From: Caballeronia sp. M1242 | Lineage (GTDB): Bacteria > Pseudomonadota > Gammaproteobacteria > Burkholderiales > Burkholderiaceae | Assembly (NCBI RefSeq): GCF_017220215.1 | Contig: NZ_CP071129.1 | Coordinates: 2,232,001 to 2,296,000 of the forward strand | Length of the DNA: 64,000 bases | Direction of reading: 5' to 3' | Shown: positions 1 through 9,443 of the stretch, piece after piece | How the letters are laid out: each line of letters begins with the position of its first letter | Numbering within the stretch: position 1 is the stretch's first letter | Translations under genes and position numbers: made by a program | The notes under the pieces: generated by a model | The model's database searches: none | What the model saw: the letters and a program-made list of their open reading frames with translations, nothing else | What the model was told of the DNA's origin: nothing

Positions 1-1041
1 GTCGAACTTGCCGTAGTGAAAAAGCGTCGCGGTGAGCGGCTCGGCGAAGAAGAAGAGCGCGACGGCGCTGGGCGCCGCGAGCAGGAACGTGATGCGCAAG
101 CCCCAGTCGAGGAGCGCGGAATATTCGTCGGCGTTGGCGTCGACGTGCGCTTTCGACAAGCTCGGCAGCAAGATCGTGCCGAGCGCCGCGCCGAGCAGCG
201 CGGTCGGGAATTCCATCAGCCGGTCGGCGTAGTTGATCCACGACACCGCGCCCTGCCCGATGTTCGACGCGATATTCGTGTTGATGATGAGGCTCAGTTG
301 CCCGACCGACACCGCGAACGTCGCGGGCACCATCTTGGCAAGCACGCGCTTGACGCCGGGATGCGCGAGCGCGCGCCGGAAGTTCAGGCCGACAGCCGGC
401 ATCATGTCGATCTTCTTCAAGCCGGGCAGTTGCACGAGGAATTGCAGCAGGCCGCCCGCGATCACCGCGTAGGCGAGCGCGTACACCGGCACTTTCATGT
501 GCGGCGCGACGAACACCGCCGCGAAGATGAACGCCACGTTAAGCAGCACCGGCGCGAACGCGGGCAGCGAGAACTGCTTGTACGTGTTAAGGACGCCCGA
601 GGCGAGCGTCGTCATCGAAATGAAGATGATGTACGGAAACATGATCCGCGTCATCTCCACGGCAAGGCCGTACGCCGCGCCGTCGTGCCTGAGCCCCGAC
701 GCGACCGCGAACACGACCCAGCCCGCGCCCGCCATGCCAACGAGCGACAACACGACGAGGCCCCAGGTCAGCACGGTCGACATGGCATCGACGAGCGCCT
801 TGGTCGGATCATGCCCCTTGCTGTTCTTGAACTCGGCGAGGATCGGCACGAACGCCTGGGCGAACGCGCCTTCCGCGGACAGGCGCCGCAGCAGGTTCGG
901 GATGCGGAACGCGACGTAAAAGGCGTCGGTGTAGAGACTGGCGCCGAAGGCTCGGGCGATCAGCGTTTCGCGGATCAGGCCGGTCACGCGCGACAGCAGC
1001 GTGAAGCCGCTGACCGTCAGGAGGGCTCGGAATAGATTCAT
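1..1041 (-). CDS. murJ: Lipid II flippase MurJ (3' end cut by window edge)
   Basis: Reading leftward from the ATG at 1041 the frame stays open to base 1, giving 347 codons; family members are a little over 500 residues, so roughly the N-terminal two thirds is present. The start is M-N-L-F-R-A-L-L-T-V-S-G-F and continues with S-R-V-T-G-L-I-R-E, typical of MviN/MurJ proteins, followed by many hydrophobic segments. The family flips lipid-linked peptidoglycan precursor across the inner membrane. It is divergent from rpsT, an arrangement common in beta-proteobacteria. The missing 3' end is a window effect, not a truncation. Confidence 0.93.
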   Translation of the reverse strand, partial: MNLFRALLTVSGFTLLSRVTGLIRETLIARAFGASLYTDAFYVAFRIPNLLRRLSAEGAFAQAFVPILAEFKNSKGHDPTKALVDAMSTVLTWGLVVLSLVGMAGAGWVVFAVASGLRHDGAAYGLAVEMTRIMFPYIIFISMTTLASGVLNTYKQFSLPAFAPVLLNVAFIFAAVFVAPHMKVPVYALAYAVIAGGLLQFLVQLPGLKKIDMMPAVGLNFRRALAHPGVKRVLAKMVPATFAVSVGQLSLIINTNIASNIGQGAVSWINYADRLMEFPTALLGAALGTILLPSLSKAHVDANADEYSALLDWGLRITFLLAAPSAVALFFFAEPLTATLFHYGKFD

Positions 1042-1167
1042 GGGGCGCTTATTATACGGGCCGAGGGTGACGCGCTCCGGTCACGCTGGCGCGCAACGCC
1101 GCGAGAATGACGGATTGCACCAAATTCGTGGCGGCGCGGGCACGGCCTGCCGCCCGCACTGTCGCGC

Positions 1168-1197
1168 TTGTCATATCTCGTCTTCGCTTGCTATAAT
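1168..1197 (+). promoter_or_regulatory. Sigma70-type promoter for rpsT
   Basis: A TTGTCA -35 box at 1168-1173 and a perfect TATAAT -10 box at 1192-1197 are separated by 18 bp. They point to rpsT with a leader of about 300 nt. Strong promoters are usual for ribosomal protein genes. Confidence 0.7.
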
Positions 1198-1347
1198 CGC
1201 GGGTTTCGACGGCCGGTTCTGGCGAAATTGCGCCCGAAACGGGAATCCGGCGGAAGTCTGACTTGAAGCGCCGGCGTGCTTTTCGCGACTTCCGGCTCTG
1301 TCGGCAGTGTTCCAAAGGCGTCCAGCGTGGGCGTCTCAGGTTTCCGG

Positions 1348-1375
1348 GCGAATGGCGAATGGCGAATGGCGAATA
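1348..1375 (+). repeat. Heptanucleotide tandem repeat, four copies of GCGAATG
   Basis: Four adjacent 7-bp units (1348-1354, 1355-1361, 1362-1368 and 1369-1375, the last ending in A) lie between the rpsT promoter and the rpsT start. Copy number could vary by slippage and change the length of the untranslated leader. Confidence 0.8.
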
Positions 1376-1507
1376 GCTTAAGCGCTCAATCGCTTCCCGG
1401 AATTTCAGATCAAAGGCAGCGCGCGTCGATCACCGCTTCCGGCCCGCCGGGTCAGAAGGTGAAGCCCGCTCCGACAAGTAACAGCAGAAACAGGATAAGG
1501 AACCGTC

Positions 1508-1786
1508 ATGGCAAATACCGCTCAAGCTCGCAAGCGCGCCCGTCAGGCCGCCAAAGCCAACTCGCACAACTCGGCGCTGCGCTCGAAGTTCCGCACGGCC
1601 ATCAAGGCAGTTCGCAAGGCAATCGAAGCCGGCGATCAGGCCAAGGCCGCCGAAGTGTTCAAGTCGTCGGTCAAGACGATGGACATCATCGCGGACAAGA
1701 AGATCATCCACAAGAACAAGGCCGCTCGTCACAAGAGCCGCCTGGCTGCAGCCATCAAGGGTCTGCAGGCTCCCGCAGCCCAGTAA
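1508..1786 (+). CDS. rpsT: 30S ribosomal protein S20
   Basis: A 92-residue, Lys/Arg/Ala-rich protein that starts [13 protein letters not shown] and contains the S20 block [11 protein letters not shown]. Length and composition match S20, a primary binder of 16S rRNA in the small subunit. The ATG is preceded by an AAGGA ribosome binding site. It is transcribed alone, from the promoter at 1168-1197 to the terminator at 1872-1898. Confidence 0.98.
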   Translation: MANTAQARKRARQAAKANSHNSALRSKFRTAIKAVRKAIEAGDQAKAAEVFKSSVKTMDIIADKKIIHKNKAARHKSRLAAAIKGLQAPAAQ

Positions 1787-1871
1787 TTCCGGCTCGTTTT
1801 CGGCGGGCGCTCGCGGTTTTAAGAATCGCGCGCTCGTCGGAACGGCTTCCTGTTTCCGCTGCGCTGTAACG

Positions 1872-1898
1872 AAAAAGCCCGCTTGCGCGGGCTTTTTT
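1872..1898 (+). terminator. Rho-independent terminator after rpsT
   Basis: GCCCGC (1877-1882) pairs with GCGGGC (1887-1892), extended by the flanking A-run and T-run, with six T at 1893-1898. The A-run on the left lets it also act for the leftward DUF3579 gene. Confidence 0.9.
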
Positions 1899-1928
1899 GC
1901 GTCCTGCTGCCGACGTGCGGCTTTAGAT

Positions 1929-2264
1929 CTAGCGACGCTGCTGCGTCTGCGTGCCGTGATGCGGCGGCAATTCGCACGCCTCGGTCACCACCAGGTCGTT
2001 GTCCTTCGCGAAATTCAGTACGAAGTCGAAGGCCATCGGCTCGATGTCGCGCAGACGCGAATCGACGATCACGACCTTGATATCGCCGATCATGGTCGGG
2101 CGCACATAGATGGAATATTGCAGGCGCGCGTTCGGCCCTTTCGCTTTCGGCCCGAAGCCCGACATGACACCGCACAGGCGCTCCGACCAGTCGCTCGGCC
2201 GAAACTTCCTCCCGCTCTTGGTGATGCCTTGTATGAAGTACTCGGTAGGGGATGATTCAGCCAT
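1929..2264 (-). CDS. DUF3579 family protein
   Basis: A 111-residue cytoplasmic protein starting M-A-E-S-S-P-T-E-Y-F-I-Q-G-I-T, with the block F-R-P-S-D-W-S-E-R-L-C-G typical of the small DUF3579 family found mainly in beta-proteobacteria. No signal peptide or membrane segment is seen. The reading frame stays open far upstream, antisense to argF, but family similarity begins at this ATG. Function is unknown. The C-terminus is Gln/Thr-rich and probably disordered. Confidence 0.85.
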   Translation of the reverse strand: MAESSPTEYFIQGITKSGRKFRPSDWSERLCGVMSGFGPKAKGPNARLQYSIYVRPTMIGDIKVVIVDSRLRDIEPMAFDFVLNFAKDNDLVVTEACELPPHHGTQTQQRR

Positions 2265-2732
2265 GTAGCAATACCTTTTGTCGGCCGGTGGCGGCACCGG
2301 CGAATGCACACGCTTGACGCGGCGACCGCGCCGGCCGGCACGAGCGCCGGGCGGCGCTTGGCCAACGGTCCGAAGAGGACCGTCCGCGCCCGCGACTGGA
2401 TGGCGGACTCGGCAGCACGAAGAGATCGCAAGCGCAAAGGAACGCCGAGCGGACTCTTGCGAGCCAACGCCGACCATGCGCGTGAAACGGTGCTGAGCGT
2501 TACTGAGTGTTGCAGAGTTGTTGAAGCAAGCGGCGCCAATTATACCGCAGCGCCCCTTTTTCCGCAGCGCACACAGGCTCGCACGCCTGTCTATCGGCCT
2601 TTCCGCCGCCTCGTCAAACCTCGCAAAATCCTTTATGCTCGAACGCCAACCCACTCCCGATGGCGGCGCCGTCCGGTCGAGCGACGTCTTCCGGTAGTCG
2701 CGCACCCGGTTCGAAGCCGCTGCTTGCGTTTC
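2265..2732. other. DUF3579-argF divergent intergenic region
   Basis: 468 bp without a supported gene. It contains one clear A/T-rich promoter-like spot at 2518-2546. Nothing resembling an attenuator or riboswitch was seen ahead of argF. Confidence 0.5.
2518..2546 (+). promoter_or_regulatory. Candidate promoter for argF, also carrying a -10 box on the other strand
   Basis: On the plus strand TTGTTG (2518-2523) and TATACC (2541-2546) are 17 bp apart. On the minus strand bases 2539-2544 read TATAAT, a perfect -10 for the DUF3579 gene, though no good -35 is visible there. Back-to-back promoters are plausible. Confidence 0.45.
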
Positions 2733-3662
<930 letters not shown>

Positions 3663-3683
3663 CGGGGGCTTTTGCGCATCAAC

Positions 3684-3716
3684 ACGCCGCCGGATTTCGC
3701 GTCCGGCGGCGTTTGT
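3684..3716 (+). terminator. Terminator after argF
   Basis: CGCCGCCGGA (3685-3694) pairs perfectly with TCCGGCGGCG (3702-3711) around a 7-nt loop, followed by a short T-rich stretch. Confidence 0.8.
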
Positions 3717-3782
3717 CGTTCATGACGACCGCTCCCTTCTGCAGATCGACGCCAGAGCGCGCGAGCGCATTCTCCCTAGTAC

Positions 3783-3820
3783 GAAAACGCCGCCCCATGC
3801 GCCATCCGGCGGCGTTCGCT
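3783..3820 (-). terminator. Terminator after murB
   Basis: On the minus strand AACGCCGCC (3816 to 3808) pairs with GGCGGCGTT (3795 to 3787), followed by T residues (AAAA on the plus strand at 3784-3787). It lies immediately beyond the murB stop. Confidence 0.75.
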
Positions 3821-3823
3821 TTT

Positions 3824-4858
3824 TCAGACGACGACCGGCTCCATCTCCAAATCGACGCCGAATCGCGCGAGCACATCGCTTCTGATCGCTTCAGCCAGTT
3901 GGAGCACTTGCGCGCCGGTCGCGCCGCCGCGATTCACGAGCACGAGTGCTTGCCGCTCGTGCACCGCCGCCCCGCCGATGCCGCGCCCCTTCCACCCGCA
4001 CTGGTCGATCAGCCAGCCCGCCGCGAGCTTCACGCTGCCGTCCGGCTGCGCGTACGAGACGACGCCGGGTTCGCGCGCGCGCAACGCGTAGAACGCTTCT
4101 GCGCTCACAACCGGATTCTTGAAGAAGCTGCCCGCGTTGCCGAGCACGGTCCAGTCCGGCAGCTTCGCGCGACGCACGGCGATCACGGCGTCGAAGATGG
4201 CCTGCGCGTCGCACGACGACGCGCCTTCCAGCGCGCGCGCGACGTCCGCGTAATCGGCGCGCGGCGTCCACGCTTTCGGCAGACGGAAAACCACTGACGT
4301 GATCAGGAACCGCCCGCGCCCCGCGCGCTTGAAGAAGCTGTCGCGGTAGCCGAACGCGCACGCGTCGCGGTCGAATTCGGCTCGCGCGCCCGTCGCCATC
4401 TCCACGGCGTGAAGCCGCTCGAAGCGCTCGCCCATTTCGAGGCCGTATGCGCCGATGTTCTGGATCGGCGCGGCGCCCACGGTGCCGGGAATCAGCGCGA
4501 GGTTTTCGAGCCCCGGCATGCCCTGTGCGAGCGTCCACGCAACGAACGCATGCCAGTTCTCGCCCGCGCCGGCTTCGACCAGATACGCGTCGTCGTCCTC
4601 GCCGATCACACGCTTGCCCATGATGCCGACGACGAGCGCGACGCCCTCGAAATCGCGCGTCAACACGACGTTGCTGCCGCCGCCGAGCACGAGGCGAGGC
4701 ATGCCGGCGATCCGCGCGTCGGCGGCGAGCGCAGCGGCGGCCTCGACGCTATCGATCTGCATCGCGTGACGCGCGCGAACATCGAAGCCGAACGTGTTGT
4801 GCGGACGCAGCGAGTAATCCGCGAGGAGCGCGGGCGCGGGAAAGAAGGCGTCGGACAT
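3824..4858 (-). CDS. murB: UDP-N-acetylenolpyruvoylglucosamine reductase
   Basis: A 344-residue flavoenzyme that reduces UDP-GlcNAc-enolpyruvate to UDP-MurNAc with NADPH in peptidoglycan synthesis. The FAD-binding loop G-G-G-S-N-V-V-L, the stretch [17 protein letters not shown] and the catalytic [10 protein letters not shown] segment are all present. Length matches the roughly 340-residue type I enzymes. The frame continues upstream across yajQ, but similarity begins at the ATG at 4858 (M-S-D-A-F-F-P). It is divergent from yajQ. Confidence 0.96.
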   Translation of the reverse strand: MSDAFFPAPALLADYSLRPHNTFGFDVRARHAMQIDSVEAAAALAADARIAGMPRLVLGGGSNVVLTRDFEGVALVVGIMGKRVIGEDDDAYLVEAGAGENWHAFVAWTLAQGMPGLENLALIPGTVGAAPIQNIGAYGLEMGERFERLHAVEMATGARAEFDRDACAFGYRDSFFKRAGRGRFLITSVVFRLPKAWTPRADYADVARALEGASSCDAQAIFDAVIAVRRAKLPDWTVLGNAGSFFKNPVVSAEAFYALRAREPGVVSYAQPDGSVKLAAGWLIDQCGWKGRGIGGAAVHERQALVLVNRGGATGAQVLQLAEAIRSDVLARFGVDLEMEPVVV

Positions 4859-4997
4859 GAGGAACCGCGTGGCGAATGCAGGAATGGAAGCGGCCTTGGG
4901 GAAAACCAAAGCGCGTCGGTAGAATGACGTCAGGTCCGTGATTATAGCGAGTGCGCGCGCCGCGCCCGCCCTCGCCCAACGAAGAAGGGGAAGACAG

Positions 4998-5483
4998 ATG
5001 CCATCGTTTGACGTCGTCAGCGAAGCAAACATGATCGAAGTGAAGAACGCGATCGAGCAGTCCAACAAGGAAATCTCGACGCGCTTCGACTTCAAGGGTT
5101 CGGATTCACGCGTCGAGCAGAAGGAGCGCGAGTTGACGCTCTACGCCGACGACGACTTCAAGCTCGGCCAGGTGAAGGACGTGCTGCTGTCGAAGCTCGC
5201 CAAGCGCGGCGTCGACGTGCGGTTCCTGGACTATGGCAAGCAGGAGAAGATCGGCGGCGACAAGCTGAAGCAGGTCGTCACCATCAAAAAAGGCGTGTCG
5301 GGCGATCTGGCGAAGAAAGTCGTCAAGATCGTGAAGGACAGCAAGATCAAGGTGCAGGCGAGCATTCAGGGCGATGCCGTGCGCGTGCAAGGCGCGAAGC
5401 GCGACGATTTGCAGAGCACCATCGCGCTCTTGAAGAAAGAAGTGACGGATACGCCGCTCGACTTCAACAACTTCCGCGACTGA
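4998..5483 (+). CDS. yajQ: YajQ family nucleotide-binding protein
   Basis: A 161-residue protein beginning M-P-S-F-D-V-V-S-E, with the family block [10 protein letters not shown] and ending D-F-N-N-F-R-D. YajQ proteins have two ferredoxin-like domains and bind nucleotides; homologues in other proteobacteria bind cyclic di-GMP and act on transcription. The ATG at 4998 is preceded by a GGGGAAGAC stretch that can serve as a ribosome binding site. An upstream in-frame ATG at 4938 adds residues foreign to the family. Confidence 0.95.
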   Translation: MPSFDVVSEANMIEVKNAIEQSNKEISTRFDFKGSDSRVEQKERELTLYADDDFKLGQVKDVLLSKLAKRGVDVRFLDYGKQEKIGGDKLKQVVTIKKGVSGDLAKKVVKIVKDSKIKVQASIQGDAVRVQGAKRDDLQSTIALLKKEVTDTPLDFNNFRD

Positions 5484-5502
5484 TTATCGCGAGTCGCTTG
5501 CG

Positions 5503-5539
5503 AAAAAGCCGTTCCGCGCAATGCCGGAACGGCTTTTTT
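5503..5539. terminator. Bidirectional terminator between yajQ and plsY
   Basis: AAAAAGCCGTTCCG (5503-5516) is complementary to CGGAACGGCTTTTT (5525-5538). The A-run on one side and T-run on the other serve both convergent genes. Confidence 0.92.
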
Positions 5540-5544
5540 GTTGT

Positions 5545-6171
5545 TTACTGCACCGCCTTTTTCTTGTCGCCGATGCGGCTTTCCTTGCCCGCAAGCAGCT
5601 TCGAAATGTTCGCGCGATGCCGCCAGATTAGAAGCGCGCTCATGGCAAGCACGGCGAGCGAGATGCGGCTCGGCCCGAACAGGAACACCTGAAAGAACGG
5701 CGCGAACACGGCAGCGACGAGCGCCGCGAGCGACGAGTACCGGAAGAAGAACGCGATGATGAGCCACGTCAGGAGCGTCGCGAGCCCGAGCACCGGATGA
5801 ATGGCGAGCAGCACGCCCGCGGCCGTCGCCACGCCCTTGCCGCCCTGAAACTTGAAGAAGATCGGGTACAGATGGCCGAGGAATACGGCGATGGCCGAGA
5901 GCGCGATGCACGTTGCAAGCCCCGTCGCATCGAGCCCGAAGCGCGCGCCGAAGTGCGCGACGAGCCATACGGGCAGCCAGCCCTTGAAGGCATCGCCGAT
6001 CAGCGTCAGGATGGCCGCGCGCTTGTTACCGGTGCGCAGCACGTTGGTCGCACCGGGATTGCCCGAGCCGTAGGAGCGCGGGTCGTCGAGTCCCATCGCC
6101 GCGCTGACGACGACGGCAAACGAAATCGAGCCGATCAGGTAGGACACGACGGCGACGATCAGATCAATCAT
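5545..6171 (-). CDS. plsY: Acyl-phosphate:glycerol-3-phosphate acyltransferase PlsY
   Basis: A 208-residue polytopic inner-membrane protein with about five membrane segments. The three PlsY motifs are visible: [11 protein letters not shown] near residue 34, [17 protein letters not shown] near 100, and the conserved region near S-R-I-S-L. It transfers an acyl group from acyl phosphate to glycerol-3-phosphate, the first step of phospholipid synthesis. The C-terminus is Lys-rich. It lies 47 bp downstream of the ybaK-like gene on the same strand, so the two may be cotranscribed. Confidence 0.95.
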   Translation of the reverse strand: MIDLIVAVVSYLIGSISFAVVVSAAMGLDDPRSYGSGNPGATNVLRTGNKRAAILTLIGDAFKGWLPVWLVAHFGARFGLDATGLATCIALSAIAVFLGHLYPIFFKFQGGKGVATAAGVLLAIHPVLGLATLLTWLIIAFFFRYSSLAALVAAVFAPFFQVFLFGPSRISLAVLAMSALLIWRHRANISKLLAGKESRIGDKKKAVQ

Positions 6172-6218
6172 GTGTTCCTTTAAGCGTGACGAGTCGGGGC
6201 GAAAGCGCGGTCAGCATT

Positions 6219-6710
6219 CTAATCGACGCTCGCGCACTGCACGGGCTTCGCACCGAGCAGTTCGGTCAGCACGGCGGGATTTAGGCTCACCAGATAGCCG
6301 CGCCGCCCGCCGTTCAGATAGATGGTGTCGAGATCGAGAATGCTCGATTCGACGTACACGGGCATCGCCTTCTTCGTGCCGAACGGCGACGTGCCGCCGA
6401 CGAGATAGCCGGAGTGCCGGTTCGCCACCTCCGGCTTGCAAGGCTCGATGCGTTTCGCGCCCGTCTGCCGCGCGAGATTCTTCGTGGACACGGTGCGGTC
6501 GCCGTGCATCAGCACGATGAGCGGCTTCGCGTGCTCGTCTTCCATCACGAGCGTCTTGACCACGCAATGTTCGTCCACGCCGAGCTGCCGCGCCGATTCC
6601 TCGGTGCCGCCATGCTCGACGTAATCGTACGGATGCTCGCCGAACTCCACCTTGTGACGGCGCAGGAATTGCGTCGCAGGTGTCTCGGAAACGTGTTTGA
6701 TTTTCGACAT
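6219..6710 (-). CDS. ybaK: YbaK/EbsC-type aminoacyl-tRNA deacylase
   Basis: A 163-residue single-domain protein of the YbaK/ProX editing family, which hydrolyses misacylated Cys-tRNA(Pro) or related species. The conserved Lys lies in C-V-V-K-T-L-V-M, and the substrate pocket motif G-T-S-P-F-G-T-K-K is near residue 117. A start 12 codons further upstream exists, but M-S-K-I-K-H at 6710 fits the family length. Exact substrate (Cys, Ala or other) cannot be told from sequence. Confidence 0.88.
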   Translation of the reverse strand: MSKIKHVSETPATQFLRRHKVEFGEHPYDYVEHGGTEESARQLGVDEHCVVKTLVMEDEHAKPLIVLMHGDRTVSTKNLARQTGAKRIEPCKPEVANRHSGYLVGGTSPFGTKKAMPVYVESSILDLDTIYLNGGRRGYLVSLNPAVLTELLGAKPVQCASVD

Positions 6711-6817
6711 GGACGCATTGTAGCGGCGCGGGATGCGGCTCACCATCGGCCATTCGGCCTAGTGGTGCAGCGTCTCCCGATGTCGTACGATCGTTCGACT
6801 CACGACAGGACCTTGCC

Positions 6818-7969
6818 ATGATCCGCGACGCCGAAACTCAAACGCTGCTGGAAGACACCATTCGCCGCTTCGTGCGCGAGAAGCTCGTGCCGCGCGAAGC
6901 CGAAGTCGACGAAACCGACGCCATTCCCGCCGACCTGATCGCTGCCATGCGCGAGATCGGCATGTTCGGCCTCACCATTCCGGAGGCGTACGGCGGCCTC
7001 GGCCTCACGATGGAAGAGGAAGTGCGCGTCGCGTTCGAGCTCGGGCAGACGTCGCCGGCCTTTCGCTCGGTGATCGGCACGAACAACGGCATCGGGTCGA
7101 TCGGCATTCTGCTCGACGGCACCGAAGAACAGAAAGCGCACTATCTGCCGAAGCTCGCGGCGGGCGAGCTAATCGGCTCGTTCTGCCTCACGGAGCCGGA
7201 TTCGGGCTCGGACGCCGCGTCGCTCAAAACCACGGCCCGGCGCGACGGCGACGCGTACGTGCTCAACGGCACCAAGCGCTACATCACGAACGCGCCGGAA
7301 GCGGGCATCTACACCGTGATGGCCCGAACGAGCGACGCGAAGGGCGCGAGCGGCATTTCGGCGTTCATCGTCGAGCGCGATACGCCGGGTTTGTCGCTCG
7401 GCAAGCCGGACCGCAAGATGGGCCAGCGCGGCGCGCATACCAGCGACGTGATCTTCGAGAACTGCCGCGTGAGCGCCAGTCAACTGATCGGCGGCGTGGA
7501 AGGCGTCGGCTTCAAGACGGCCATGAAAACGCTCGACAAAGGCCGCATCCACATTGCGGCCGTCGCGGTCGGCGCGGCGAAGCGCATGTTGCGCGATGCC
7601 CTCGCCTACGCGATGGAACGTCGTCAGTTCGGGCAGCCGATCGCGGAATTCCAGCTCGTGCAGGGCATGCTCGCCGACAGCAAAGCCGAGTTGTACGCCG
7701 CCGAATGCATGGTGCTCGACGCCGCGCGCCGTCGCGACGAGGGCCGCGACGTGTCCATCGAAGCGTCGTGCGCAAAGTATTTCGCCACCGAGATGTGCGG
7801 GCGCGTCGCGGACCGCGCCGTGCAAGTGCACGGCGGCGCGGGCTATATCGCGGAGTACGGCATCGAGCGGTTCTATCGCGACGTGCGGCTTTTCCGGCTC
7901 TACGAAGGCACGTCGCAGATCCAGCAGGTGATCATCGCGCGGGGACTCATGCGCGGCGCGGACATCTAG
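6818..7969 (+). CDS. Acyl-CoA dehydrogenase family protein
   Basis: A 383-residue FAD enzyme with the usual N-terminal helical, beta-barrel and C-terminal helical domains. Visible motifs are F-C-L-T-E-P-D-S-G-S-D in the FAD/substrate region and R-R-Q-F-G-Q-P-I. The catalytic base is E363 in Y-E-G-T-S-Q-I-Q. It oxidises an acyl-CoA to a 2-enoyl-CoA and passes electrons to ETF. It stands alone, divergent from ybaK and overlapping the 3' end of xerD by 4 bp. The substrate is unknown. Confidence 0.9.
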   Translation: MIRDAETQTLLEDTIRRFVREKLVPREAEVDETDAIPADLIAAMREIGMFGLTIPEAYGGLGLTMEEEVRVAFELGQTSPAFRSVIGTNNGIGSIGILLDGTEEQKAHYLPKLAAGELIGSFCLTEPDSGSDAASLKTTARRDGDAYVLNGTKRYITNAPEAGIYTVMARTSDAKGASGISAFIVERDTPGLSLGKPDRKMGQRGAHTSDVIFENCRVSASQLIGGVEGVGFKTAMKTLDKGRIHIAAVAVGAAKRMLRDALAYAMERRQFGQPIAEFQLVQGMLADSKAELYAAECMVLDAARRRDEGRDVSIEASCAKYFATEMCGRVADRAVQVHGGAGYIAEYGIERFYRDVRLFRLYEGTSQIQQVIIARGLMRGADI

Positions 7970-8913
7970 CCCCGCGGATGATGCTCGCGGTGCAGCTTCT
8001 GCAGGCGTTCACGCGCGACGTGCGTATAGATTTGCGTCGTCGAAATATCGGAGTGGCCGAGCAGCAGTTGCACCACGCGCAGGTCCGCGCCGTGATTGAG
8101 CAGATGCGTCGCGAACGCGTGGCGCAACGTGTGCGGCGAAAGCGGCGCGTGCACGCCGCCGTTCAGCGCATGACGCTTGATGATGTTCCAGAACTGCTGG
8201 CGCGTCATGCCCTCGCCGCGCGCCGTGACGAAGAGCGCATCGGCGGCGCGCGGGCCGAGCAGCGCCGGGCGTGAGTCGCGCAGATAGCGCATCAACCAAT
8301 CGTGCGCCGCTTCGCCGAACGGCACGAGGCGCTCCTTCGAGCCCTTGCCCATCACGCGCACCACGCCTTCGTTCAGGCCGACTTCCACGGTTTTCAGCGT
8401 GACGAGTTCGGTCACGCGCAGGCCGCTCGCGTACATCAGTTCGAGCATGGTGCGATCGCGCAAGCCGAGCGGCGTCTCGATATCGGGCGCGTGCAGCAGG
8501 GCTTCGACTTGCGATTCATTGAGCGTCGAAGGAAAACGCGGCGGCTGCTTCGCCGAACGCAGCTTGAGCGTCGGGTCGGCGCTCGCGCGATGTTCGCGCA
8601 TCGCCCACGCGTAATAGCGGCGAAAGACCGACAGACGCCGGTTCGCGGAGGTCGCCTTGTCGCCGCGCCGCGCGGCCATGTAGCCGTTCATGTCCGCTTC
8701 GGTGGCGGCGTCGATGGACGCGCCACGTGTCTTCGCGAGCCACTCGGCGAAGAGCCGCAAGTCGCGCCGGTAGGCATCGAGCGAATTCTTGGCGAGCCCG
8801 TGTTCCAGCCACAACGCATCGCAGAACAGGTCGATGGCGTCGCTGCTCGCGGTCAGTTCGGGCGTGTCGAGTGCCTCAGTGGTTGCGGTCGTCGCGGTGG
8901 TTGCGCTCGTCAT
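7966..8913 (-). CDS. xerD: Site-specific tyrosine recombinase XerD
   Basis: A 315-residue tyrosine recombinase with an N-terminal SAM-like DNA-binding domain and a catalytic C-terminal domain. The catalytic Arg is in A-S-G-L-R-V-T-E-L, H-x-x-R in H-T-L-R-H-A-F, the second His in L-G-H-S-D, and the nucleophile is Y296 in Q-I-Y-T-H-V. With XerC it resolves chromosome dimers at dif. It overlaps the upstream ogt gene by 4 bp (ATGA-type coupling). XerD is preferred over a phage integrase because of chromosomal context and sequence style. Confidence 0.93.
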   Translation of the reverse strand: MTSATTATTATTEALDTPELTASSDAIDLFCDALWLEHGLAKNSLDAYRRDLRLFAEWLAKTRGASIDAATEADMNGYMAARRGDKATSANRRLSVFRRYYAWAMREHRASADPTLKLRSAKQPPRFPSTLNESQVEALLHAPDIETPLGLRDRTMLELMYASGLRVTELVTLKTVEVGLNEGVVRVMGKGSKERLVPFGEAAHDWLMRYLRDSRPALLGPRAADALFVTARGEGMTRQQFWNIIKRHALNGGVHAPLSPHTLRHAFATHLLNHGADLRVVQLLLGHSDISTTQIYTHVARERLQKLHREHHPRG

Positions 8914-9443
8914 GCGATGGATACACCTTCATGCGCCAGCAGCCAGCGCTTCACGTCACGGAAGAAGCCATCGCCCGGATGATGCGCGAATCCGCCGATT
9001 CCGCCCGCCGCGACGACCCGGTGGCACGGTATCACGATCGGCAGCGGATTGGAGCCGCACGCCTGCCCGACCGCGCGCGGCACGCTGCCGATTTCACGCG
9101 CGAGTTGTCCGTAAGTCCAGACTTGCCTCGCCCCGATTCCGCTGATGCCGCGCCACACGCGCTGTTGGAACGCGGTGCCGCCGAGAGCGAGCGGCAGATC
9201 GAAGCGCATCGAAGGCGTCTCGAAGTAGCGGCGAATCTGATAGGCGGCTTCCTGCACGAGGGGCGCATGCGCCTCGATGTTCTCGACATGCGCCGGCAGA
9301 TAGACGATCTCGCGCACGGCGCGATCGTCCGCGCGGATGCCGACTTTGCCGAACGGCGCGTCGATGACGGCGTCGAACTGGCGCGTCGGCGGTGCGGTCG
9401 GTTCCACCGCGATGAAGCCGCCTTCAGACAGCATGCTCTTCAT
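8910..9443 (-). CDS. ogt: Methylated-DNA-[protein]-cysteine S-methyltransferase
   Basis: A 177-residue suicide repair protein with the active-site motif P-C-H-R-V-V, methyl acceptor C140. The helix-turn-helix region is G-Q-L-A-R-E-I-G-S-V-P-R-A-V-G-Q-A. It removes O6-alkyl groups from guanine. It overlaps queG by 20 bp at its start and xerD by 4 bp at its end, so the three genes are probably translated from one message. Confidence 0.93.
   Translation of the reverse strand: MKSMLSEGGFIAVEPTAPPTRQFDAVIDAPFGKVGIRADDRAVREIVYLPAHVENIEAHAPLVQEAAYQIRRYFETPSMRFDLPLALGGTAFQQRVWRGISGIGARQVWTYGQLAREIGSVPRAVGQACGSNPLPIVIPCHRVVAAGGIGGFAHHPGDGFFRDVKRWLLAHEGVSIA

Larger units (their letters stand above)
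1042..1507. other. murJ-rpsT divergent intergenic region
   Basis: This 466-bp stretch has no convincing gene. It holds the rpsT promoter (1168-1197) and a short heptanucleotide tandem repeat (1348-1375) inside the presumed rpsT leader. The open frames crossing it on both strands have no recognisable protein content. Confidence 0.6.
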
